From Kitasatospora sp. NBC_00374 (GTDB taxonomy: Bacteria > Actinomycetota > Actinomycetes > Streptomycetales > Streptomycetaceae): a DNA stretch of 64,000 bases. Numbering within the stretch: position 1 is the stretch's first letter; every line of letters begins with the position of its first letter. The stretch covers positions 7,733,001-7,797,000 of the forward strand of contig NZ_CP107964.1 of NCBI RefSeq assembly GCF_041434935.1, read 5' to 3'. A program made the position numbers and the translations under genes. Of this stretch, positions 58,140 through 64,000 are shown in pieces. A model generated the notes under the pieces. That model did no database searches and was not told the origin of the DNA. It saw nothing but the letters and a program-made list of their open reading frames with translations.

Positions 58140-58703
58140 ATGAAGGAGCGGGGGGTGGTCGCCGTGACGGCGGACGAGCAGGTGAATTCGGTTGGCATGA
58201 TCGCGTCGTCCTCGGGATCTCCGCCCGGACCGGCGGAGTTCGACGCCGTCTTCAGCGGCCTGTTGCCCCAGCTCTACCGCCGGGCCGTCGCCCTGGTCGG
58301 CGACGGCGCACAGGACGCCGTTCACGACACCTACCTCAAACTGCGCCCCAACCCGCAGCGGCTCACCGCGCACCCCGCGCCCTACGCGTACGCGTTCCGC
58401 GCCCTGGTCAGCGTCGTGCACAACAGCAGACGGCGGCGGATGTGGCACATCCTGGTGGACCGTGTCCCCGAGGCCCCGGATCCGGTGGGCCCGGTGGTGG
58501 TCCGCGAGTCCGAGTGGCAGGCCCGCTGGCTGCTGAGCCAGCTCACGGTGAAACAGGCCGCCGCCGTCCTGCTGGTCGACCTCGACGCCCACACCATCGA
58601 CGAGGCCGCCGCCATCCTCGGCGTCCACCGGGGCACCGTCGCCCGGGCCCGCTCCCGGGCCCTGTCCCACCTCCGCACCCTCCTCAAGGACGCCGACAGA
58701 TGA
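58140..58703 (+). CDS. RNA polymerase sigma factor (ECF-like)
   Basis: A 187-residue sigma-70 family protein. FDAVFSGLLPQLYRRAVALVGDGAQDAVHDTYLKL is region 2, PYAYAFRALVSVVHNSRRRR its end, and a region 4 HTH follows (LSQLTVKQAAAVLLVDLDAHTIDEAAAILGVHRGTVARARSRALSHLRTLL). The start is uncertain: ATG 58140 overlaps an AAGGAGCGGGGGG sequence that looks like the ribosome binding site for GTG 58155 or GTG 58164. The stop overlaps the next ATG (ATGA), so it is coupled to a membrane protein that is probably its regulator. Confidence 0.85.
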   Translation: MKERGVVAVTADEQVNSVGMIASSSGSPPGPAEFDAVFSGLLPQLYRRAVALVGDGAQDAVHDTYLKLRPNPQRLTAHPAPYAYAFRALVSVVHNSRRRRMWHILVDRVPEAPDPVGPVVVRESEWQARWLLSQLTVKQAAAVLLVDLDAHTIDEAAAILGVHRGTVARARSRALSHLRTLLKDADR

Positions 58704-59350
58704 GGCGCAACGACTCCCCGCGCGATCGCGACGCCGCCGCCCTGGGCGCGCTGCTGCGGGACGCCGACCAGGCCGTGCACGTCCCCGAGGACCTGTGGGC
58801 GCGGATCCGCGCCCCGCGGCCCGTTGCGCCGGCCGCTCCCCGGCCGCGGCGGCGGGCCGTCCCCGCGATCGCCGCGGCCGCCACCCTCGCCCTGGCCGCG
58901 GCCGCCGCCCTCCTGCTCGGGACCGGCGTCCTGCACCCGCAGCGATGGCACCTGCCCGACCTCGACTCGGGGGCCGCGGGCGTGACCCTCACCGTCTACA
59001 ACGCCGAGGCCGCCTGCCAGGACCTGCACACCATGGAGTGCTCCCTGTCGCTGGTCGGCAACCCGCACGCCAAGTACAGCGCCCGGAACGTGGTGGGACG
59101 CGTCTGGCACGGCGAGACGATCACCGCGGACTGCGTCATCGCCGACGGCACCCTGATCACCGACGAGGCGGCCGTCTCCTCCACCCGCTGGTACCACGTC
59201 ACCCTGCCCGACGGCACCGCCGGCTGGCTGCCCGGCGTCCGGACCCGCAACACCGCCGAAGTCCCGCTCTGCGCCACCGACCCGGCCCCACCGGACGCCC
59301 CGGCCGACGGTCCGACCGCGGCGCCGTCCGCCCCCGCCCCGGCCGGGTAG
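58700..59350 (+). CDS. Single-pass membrane protein, putative anti-sigma partner with extracytoplasmic SH3-like domain
   Basis: A 216-residue protein. The cytoplasmic part (~50 residues: AALGALLRDADQAVHVPEDLWARI) is short and helical, a TM lies at ~55-75 (AVPAIAAAATLALAAAAALLLGTG), then an extracytoplasmic domain with four cysteines (AACQDLHTMECSL, TADCVI, VPLCATD). It reads like a bacterial SH3 domain (GRVWHGETITADCVIADG, STRWYHVTLPDGTAGWLPG), followed by a Pro/Ala tail. Coupled to the sigma factor by ATGA. No HxxxCxxC zinc motif, so it would be a non-ZAS anti-sigma. The regulatory role is inferred from position. Confidence 0.75.
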   Translation: MRRNDSPRDRDAAALGALLRDADQAVHVPEDLWARIRAPRPVAPAAPRPRRRAVPAIAAAATLALAAAAALLLGTGVLHPQRWHLPDLDSGAAGVTLTVYNAEAACQDLHTMECSLSLVGNPHAKYSARNVVGRVWHGETITADCVIADGTLITDEAAVSSTRWYHVTLPDGTAGWLPGVRTRNTAEVPLCATDPAPPDAPADGPTAAPSAPAPAG

Positions 59351-59397
59351 GCCCGCCCTTCCGATCCCTTCCGGGGCTCGCGCGGAGATTTCCGCCG

Positions 59398-59436
59398 CCC
59401 GGTGTCATACGGACGGCGCCTGCCGGGTGTGTACGG
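59398..59436 (+). promoter_or_regulatory. Direct motif pair upstream of AraC gene
   Basis: CCCGGTGTCATACGG (59398-59412) is followed about 25 bases later by CCGGGTGTGTACGG (59423-59436). The first shares GGTGTCATAC with the site upstream of the esterase gene. Spacing of about two and a half helical turns suggests a tandem operator. Confidence 0.4.
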
Positions 59437-59525
59437 GGGACAGCGGCCGGCCGGTCGACGAGGTGACGGGCGGGGCTGCCGGGGTGGGTCCATCCCGGCC
59501 GCCCCCTGACGATGAGGATGGTCCC

Positions 59526-60401
59526 TTGACGCTTCACGTGCGAAGCGGTGTCGAGGCCGGCCGGGGTGTCGAGGTCGACCGGGTCGGTGGGCGGTGGCGG
59601 GCGACCAGGCCCTGGCATCCCGCCCTGCGGCCGTTGCTGCGCAGCTACGCCGGCTACTGGGATGCCGTGGGCCTGCCGTACCGGGTGCGGGTGGTCCCGA
59701 CCGGCCGGGCCATCGTGGTGATCAACCTGGCGGAGCCGTTCACCGAGATCAGACGGCTGGGGGTACCCGGTCCGGGCAGCGGGCGGATCGGTTCGCTGGT
59801 CGTGGGGCTGGAGGACCGGCCGGCGCTGTGCGAGCACCCGGGCGGACAGGAGGCGATCCGGCTGGAGCTCACGCCCTTGGGCGCCTACCGGCTGTTCGCC
59901 GTGCCGATGCGCGAGTTGACCAACCACGCGGTCGAACTGCGGGACGTGCTGGGGCCCGAGGCCCCGGCGCTGGTCGAGCGGCTGGCGGGCACCCGGGACT
60001 GGGCCGCCAGGTTCGACCTGCTGGACGCGGCCCTGCTGGCCCGGCTCGCGCGCGGCCCGGAGCCCGCGCCCGAGGTGGGCCGGGCCTGGCGGCTGCTCGC
60101 GAGTACCGGCGGCACCGTCCCGATCGCCCGGATCGCGGCCGAAGTGGGCTGGAGCCAGGGGCACTTGATCCGCCGCTTCACCGAACAGGTCGGGCTGACG
60201 CCCAAGACGTCCGCCCGGGTGCTGCGCTTCCACCGCGCGGTCACCATGCTGGCGCACGGGGACGGTAGTGCCGCCGCCGTCGCGGCGGCCTGCGGCTTCT
60301 ACGACCAGGCGCACCTCAGCCGGGAGTTCCGGGCGCTGGCCGCCGCCACGCCCGGGCAACTGGCGGCCGCCCGCCGGGTGGAGGGCGCCCTCGCGCAGTA
60401 G
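59526..60401 (+). CDS. AraC family transcriptional regulator
   Basis: A 291-residue regulator with an N-terminal sensing domain (LRSYAGYWDAVGLPYRVRVVPTGRAIVVINL, PFTEIRRLG; DUF6597-like cupin) and a C-terminal AraC pair: VPIARIAAEVGWSQGHLIRRFTEQVGLTPKTSARVLRFHRAV and SAAAVAAACGFYDQAHLSREFRALAAATPGQL. TTG 59526 has GATGAGGAT about eight bases upstream and gives the usual length; in-frame GTG starts further left (59427) are less likely because they would include the motif region. Stands alone, downstream of the sigma/anti-sigma pair. Confidence 0.88.
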   Translation: MTLHVRSGVEAGRGVEVDRVGGRWRATRPWHPALRPLLRSYAGYWDAVGLPYRVRVVPTGRAIVVINLAEPFTEIRRLGVPGPGSGRIGSLVVGLEDRPALCEHPGGQEAIRLELTPLGAYRLFAVPMRELTNHAVELRDVLGPEAPALVERLAGTRDWAARFDLLDAALLARLARGPEPAPEVGRAWRLLASTGGTVPIARIAAEVGWSQGHLIRRFTEQVGLTPKTSARVLRFHRAVTMLAHGDGSAAAVAAACGFYDQAHLSREFRALAAATPGQLAAARRVEGALAQ

Positions 60402-60602
60402 CGCGAGCGCAAATTCGTCCAAGCCGGGCCCGGCGGCGGGCCGTTAGCCTCCTGCTCGTCCGGGCGCGCGCACGCCGCCCGTGCGGGCCCGCTCGGTGGG
60501 ACGCCGACCTGGTCGGCGGGGCGGGGCATCGACAGCGCAACCCTTCGGAGAGTTGATCCATCCGTGCGCTCGAATGCGCGCAGCGCGGGCTAGGGGGAAA
60601 CA

Positions 60603-62129
60603 ATGGCACTGGAACTGCCGCCGGAACTCGGCGCCGTGCTCGGTCTCCTCGGGCTGGAGTGGCCCCAGGTGAACGAGGACGAGGTGGTCAGGCTCGCGGA
60701 CGAGCTCCGAAAGCTCGCCACGACCATCGACTCCGTGCAACTGGACGCCGACAAGGCGCTCACCGTACTGAAGGAGGCCTACCACGGCGCGTCCGCGGAC
60801 CGGCTGGCCGAGATGTGGGGAACGGTCTCGACCTACTCCCGCCTGGTGGTCGAGGCCTGTGGGGCCACCGCGAACGCGCTCAACGCGGCGGCGCTGGTCG
60901 TCGAGGGCTGCAAGGCCGCCACGCTGACCCAGCTGGTAGCGACCCAGGGCGAGTTGGCGGCCGCCTCGGTGACCGGGCCGTGGAGCACGGCGGCCATCGT
61001 CGCGGCTGCCAAGCAGATCGCCTCCACCATTCTGGAGGAGGCGGTGTCCGCGCTCGGCCAGGCGCTGGCGCAGCCGGTGGGAGACCTGGTGGAGGCCGTG
61101 GTCGGCGGCCTGACCGGCGGCGGATCGGGGTCGTCGCCGGGTACCGGCTTCGGGGTGGATCTGGAGCAGCTGGCCTCCTGCGCCCAGCAGCTGCGGCGCC
61201 ACGCCGACGGTGTCGACGCGCACGGCGACTCCTTCCGGCGGATCATCGAGGGCCTGGACGTGGGCCGGCCCGGCGACGCCTTCGGCCGGCTGATACTCGC
61301 CGCCGTCGAGCAGATCGCCACCACCGTCGGTACGGAGGTGCTCAAGCGCCTGCTCGGCTCCTTCCGGGGCACCGCCGACCGGATGGACCAGGTGGCGCGC
61401 AACCTCACCGAGAACGAGGACGCGCACAGCCGTGAGATGCAGGGCATCCTGACCGCGCCGACCTCCCCGTCCGGGCCGGGTCCGCTCAGGCTCGCGGGCG
61501 GGGTCGGCGGGGTGGGCGCGGGCACCTCGCACCACGCGGGCCACAGCGCGGACGACGGGCCCGACCTCGCGGCCGTCGGCACGGCGCCCGGCGGCGGCGG
61601 ACACCTCCCCGGCGCGGCCAACCCGTCCGGTGCGGTCAGCGCGCCCGGCCCGCGCGGCGCGAGGACCGGCCGCTCCCCGGGGCCGTTCCCGCCGGAGCAG
61701 CACACCGCGCCGACCGACCGTGCCGCCGCCGGCCCGTCGCCGCAGCCGCGGCCCGCGTCGGCCGCGGGGCCGCACCCCGCCTTCGGCCACCAGGGCGGCG
61801 GCCAGGCCCCGCCGAGGGCCGGGGCCGGGTCGGCCGGCGGGCACCCCGGAGCGGAACCGGCCGGCCTCGGCCGCCCGGCGGTCGCGCCGCCGGCCGGTGC
61901 GCCCGATCCGGGTGCGCACGGTCGGCCGGGCGTCGGGCGCCACCAGGGGCAGGCGCAGGGGCAGGGGGACGGCGGACCGGCCCGGGAGGGCTCGCCTGCG
62001 CCGCAGGGCCCGCGCGGGGACACCTTCTCCGGTGACCCCGCCGGCCAGGTGGACGAGGATGCCTCCGGGGCGGCCGACCGCGGGGACCGGGTGTCCGCCG
62101 GGCGGGAAGCCGGTGTGTACGGCGCGTGA
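60603..62129 (+). CDS. WXG100/ESX-like helical protein with long Gly/Pro-rich tail
   Basis: A 508-residue protein. The N terminus (~1-180) holds helical hairpins typical of ESX/WXG100 substrates (VNEDEVVRLADELRKLATTIDSVQLDADKALTVLKEAYHG, LAEMWGTVS). A second ESX-like module follows (~185-290: GFGVDLEQLASCAQQLRRHADGVDAHGDSFRRII, ATTVGTEVLKRLLGSFRGTADRMDQVARNL). The last ~210 residues are a disordered Gly/Pro/Ala/His-rich tail. No signal peptide, as expected for type VII secretion substrates. No toxin domain is visible at the C terminus. ATG 60603 follows GGGGGAAACA, a fair ribosome binding site. Confidence 0.7.
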   Translation: MALELPPELGAVLGLLGLEWPQVNEDEVVRLADELRKLATTIDSVQLDADKALTVLKEAYHGASADRLAEMWGTVSTYSRLVVEACGATANALNAAALVVEGCKAATLTQLVATQGELAAASVTGPWSTAAIVAAAKQIASTILEEAVSALGQALAQPVGDLVEAVVGGLTGGGSGSSPGTGFGVDLEQLASCAQQLRRHADGVDAHGDSFRRIIEGLDVGRPGDAFGRLILAAVEQIATTVGTEVLKRLLGSFRGTADRMDQVARNLTENEDAHSREMQGILTAPTSPSGPGPLRLAGGVGGVGAGTSHHAGHSADDGPDLAAVGTAPGGGGHLPGAANPSGAVSAPGPRGARTGRSPGPFPPEQHTAPTDRAAAGPSPQPRPASAAGPHPAFGHQGGGQAPPRAGAGSAGGHPGAEPAGLGRPAVAPPAGAPDPGAHGRPGVGRHQGQAQGQGDGGPAREGSPAPQGPRGDTFSGDPAGQVDEDASGAADRGDRVSAGREAGVYGA

Positions 62130-62136
62130 CGGCCGG

Positions 62137-62295
62137 GTGGCGAGCCGTGCCGGGGCCGGGCTGCGCGGGGTGACGGGCGCCGGTGGCGCCGCCGTGCTCA
62201 AGCACGAGACCGGCGCCCCGACCACCCCCGAGGACGACGAGCTGCTGAGGATCGGCGTCCCCGGCTCCTCGCACGTCCTGGTCAAGCCGTACTGA
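62137..62295 (+). CDS. Possible small protein or displaced C terminus
   Basis: A 52-codon frame (VASRAGAGLRGVTGAGGAA, then VLKHETGAPTTPEDDELL, RIGVPGSSHVLVKPY) begins just after the WXG100-like stop and ends 13 bases before a strong hairpin terminator, so it is inside the transcript. A GTG at 62170 is an alternative start. The frame also continues leftward beside the WXG100-like gene, so a frameshift that moved its true C terminus is equally possible. No ribosome binding site of note. Confidence 0.35.
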   Translation: MASRAGAGLRGVTGAGGAAVLKHETGAPTTPEDDELLRIGVPGSSHVLVKPY

Positions 62296-62308
62296 CCCCC
62301 GTGCACCC

Positions 62309-62339
62309 CCACCGGCCCGGCGACCCGCCGGGCCGGTGG
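62309..62339 (+). terminator. Terminator after WXG100-like transcript
   Basis: Perfect 13-bp arms (62309-62321 and 62327-62339) with a five-base loop. It separates the WXG100-like transcript from the kinase gene. Confidence 0.75.
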
Positions 62340-62464
62340 TGTCTGACGTACCGTCACATGGCGCGGCGAACCGGTGCGAATCGGCGGCGCGAATCCCGAA
62401 GAGTGATCGCCGAGACGGCTGATCCCGCCCCGGGACGCCCGTACGGCCGCCTAGAGTGTGGCGG

Positions 62465-64000
62465 GTGACCGAGGACAACGCGGATCTCATCGCCGGGCGC
62501 TACCAGTTGGTCGAGCGGATCGGTCAGGGCGGCATGGGCCGGGTCTGGCGCGGCACCGACCGGCAGCTGTTCGGCCGCGAGGTCGCCATCAAGGAGATCC
62601 TCTTCCCGCCCGGTCTGGAGGAGTCCGAGCGCACCATGCTGCTGCGGCGCTTCACCGGCGAGGCCCGCGCGGCCGTCACGCTGAACCATCCCGGCATCAT
62701 CACCGTCCACGACGTGGTCGAGCACAACGGCGCCCCCGTCATCGTGATGGAGTTCGTCCGGGGCCGGTCCCTCGCCGCCGCGATCCGTGACGAGGGCCGG
62801 CTGTCCGTCCGGCGGGTCGCGGAGATCGGCGCCGCCATGCTCGGAGCCCTCGCCGAGGCGCACGCGGCGGGGATCGTCCACCGCGACATCAAACCGGACA
62901 ACGTCCTGCTGACCAAGGACCGCGTCGTCCTCACCGACTTCGGCATCGCCCACCTCGCGGACGTCTCCACCAAACTGAGCCACAGCGGCATCGTGATCGG
63001 CACCCCGCAGTACATGCCGCCGGAGCAGTTGGAGGGCAAGCGCCCCACCCCCGCCAACGACCTGTGGGCCCTGGGCGCCACGCTGTACCACGCGGTCGAG
63101 GGCCGACCGCCGTTCGACGCCGAGGGTCTGCACGCCCTGGCCGTCGCCGTCTTCACCCGGCCGCACCGGCCGCCGACCGAGGCCGGCCCGCTCGTCCCGG
63201 TGCTCGACGCGCTCCTCACCAAGGACCCGGCCCGGCGGGCGAGCGCGGCCGAGGCCGCCGAGCTGCTCTCCGCGGTCCTCCGGGACCCGGGTCCCACACC
63301 GTCCGGCACTCCCCGGGTCCCGCCGGCACCCGAGCCGTCGACCCCGGTCCCGCCGATGCCCGCCCGGCTGCCGGCACCGACGGCACCGGACGCCGGGGCC
63401 GTCCCCGGGCCGTCGGCCACGCCGTTGGCGGCCGTGCCACCGCCGAGTACGCCGGTGCCCGCCCCGCCCGCCACGCCGCCCTCCGGCAACCCCTACACCG
63501 CGCCGCCCTCCGGCAACCCCTACACCGCGCCGCCCTCCGGCAGTCCGTACACCGTGCCGCCGTCCGGCAGTCCGTACACCGTGCTGCCGACGGGCAACCC
63601 CTACACCGCGCCGCCGACAGGGAACCCGTACACCGCCCCGGCGCCCGTCGATTCCTCCGCCACCGCGCCGTCCACCGCGCCGTCCGGAGCGTCCCCGTGG
63701 GGCGACGGCGGGGGACTGCCCACGCCGGTGACGGACCGTCCCCCTGACAGCCTGGCCGCGGGCCGGCCGCGCCGCCCGGCCGCCCGGCGGATCGCCGCCG
63801 CTGCCGTGGCCCTGGCGACGCTGGCCGGTGGCGGCATCCTGGCCTGGACCCTCACCCACAACGGCACGGCGGGCGGGGCGGGCGGCACCGCCGGGTCGGG
63901 AGCGACGGGTGGCGGCAGCAGTGGTACGCCCGCGCAGGCAGGCGGTGACTCCGCGGCCACCACCACGGTGGTGATCGGCGTGGAGGCGCCGCTCAGCGGC
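62465..64000 (+). CDS. Ser/Thr protein kinase fused to an ABC-type substrate-binding domain, 3' truncated by window edge
   Basis: The frame is open to the window end. Residues 1-270 are a PknB-type kinase: IGQGGMGRVWRG (P-loop), AIKEI (Lys43), IVHRDIKPDN (139-148), LTDFGIAHL, IGTPQYMPPEQL and NDLWALGATLYHAVEG. A Pro-rich juxtamembrane region contains six PPSGNPYTA-like repeats. A TM lies at ~440-462 (IAAAAVALATLAGGGILAW), then an extracytoplasmic Gly/Ser linker. The last visible residues, TTVVIGVEAPLSG, match the first strand of Peripla_BP_6 (LivK-type) domains, so this is probably a bifunctional kinase/ligand-binding receptor. GTG 62465 is the start, directly upstream of ADLIAGRYQLVERIG. Confidence 0.9.
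   Translation, partial: MTEDNADLIAGRYQLVERIGQGGMGRVWRGTDRQLFGREVAIKEILFPPGLEESERTMLLRRFTGEARAAVTLNHPGIITVHDVVEHNGAPVIVMEFVRGRSLAAAIRDEGRLSVRRVAEIGAAMLGALAEAHAAGIVHRDIKPDNVLLTKDRVVLTDFGIAHLADVSTKLSHSGIVIGTPQYMPPEQLEGKRPTPANDLWALGATLYHAVEGRPPFDAEGLHALAVAVFTRPHRPPTEAGPLVPVLDALLTKDPARRASAAEAAELLSAVLRDPGPTPSGTPRVPPAPEPSTPVPPMPARLPAPTAPDAGAVPGPSATPLAAVPPPSTPVPAPPATPPSGNPYTAPPSGNPYTAPPSGSPYTVPPSGSPYTVLPTGNPYTAPPTGNPYTAPAPVDSSATAPSTAPSGASPWGDGGGLPTPVTDRPPDSLAAGRPRRPAARRIAAAAVALATLAGGGILAWTLTHNGTAGGAGGTAGSGATGGGSSGTPAQAGGDSAATTTVVIGVEAPLSG
63476..63637 (+). repeat. Six 27-bp repeats encoding PPSGNPYTA
   Basis: Units at 63476, 63503, 63530, 63557, 63584 and 63611 encode PPSGNPYTA twice, PPSGSPYTV twice, LPTGNPYTA and PPTGNPYTA. 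They lie in the juxtamembrane linker of the kinase and each offers a Thr and a Ser or second Thr as possible phosphorylation sites. Confidence 0.9.

Overview
The window is about 73% G+C DNA with third-position G/C bias, many GTG and TTG starts, four-base start/stop overlaps (ATGA, GTGA), a conservon-type sensor kinase with a roadblock protein, a SpoIIE-family phosphatase, a long-form glyceraldehyde-3-phosphate dehydrogenase and a PknB-type kinase fused to a solute-binding domain. This fits a Streptomycetaceae chromosome (Streptomyces or Kitasatospora). No rRNA, tRNA, CRISPR array or intact insertion sequence was seen. Gene identities rest on motifs read by eye; no database search was possible.

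Layout. 1-12.3 kb: housekeeping and accessory enzymes (winged-helix protein, AI-2E-type exporter, GNATs, hydrolase, methyltransferases, DedA, oxidoreductase, channel-like membrane protein). 12.4-17.7 kb: small exported proteins, then an ATP-grasp enzyme convergent with a membrane-tethered adenylation enzyme, then glutathione peroxidase. 18-22.4 kb: amino acid permease, DUF1275 protein, haloperoxidase-type hydrolase and a Met/His-rich secreted protein. 22.4-31.6 kb: a TPR-like protein and a long minus-strand operon running sensor kinase, roadblock protein, complete Liv-type ABC importer, methyltransferase. 31.9-33.2 kb: a deletion scar joining the 5' ends of two divergent genes. 33.3-38.6 kb: SpoIIE phosphatase, a secreted papain-like protease with a membrane-anchored partner, and a CopC-like exported protein.

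38.6-43.7 kb: an AT-richer segment ahead of gap, then a TetR regulator with a palindromic operator next to a carotenoid oxygenase and small genes. 44.2-50.0 kb: the most distinctive locus, a tightly coupled five-gene operon (ATP-grasp ligase, AMP-forming ligase, MFS exporter, SDR, second AMP-forming ligase) closed by a strong hairpin. It looks like an uncharacterised carrier-free biosynthetic cluster for a small amide or dipeptide-like product. 50.0-54.2 kb: two IPT/TIG-repeat proteins bounded by decayed transposase fragments. 54.2-56.8 kb: agmatinase-family ureohydrolase plus a TPP enzyme. 56.9-60.4 kb: secreted esterase, ECF-like sigma factor with a membrane partner, and an AraC regulator. 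60.6-64 kb: a WXG100-like protein and a Ser/Thr kinase cut by the window edge.

Themes: extracytoplasmic sensing (sensor kinase with importer, kinase with binding domain, phosphatase with periplasmic sensor, sigma factor with membrane partner) and ATP-driven ligation chemistry without carrier proteins (two separate loci).
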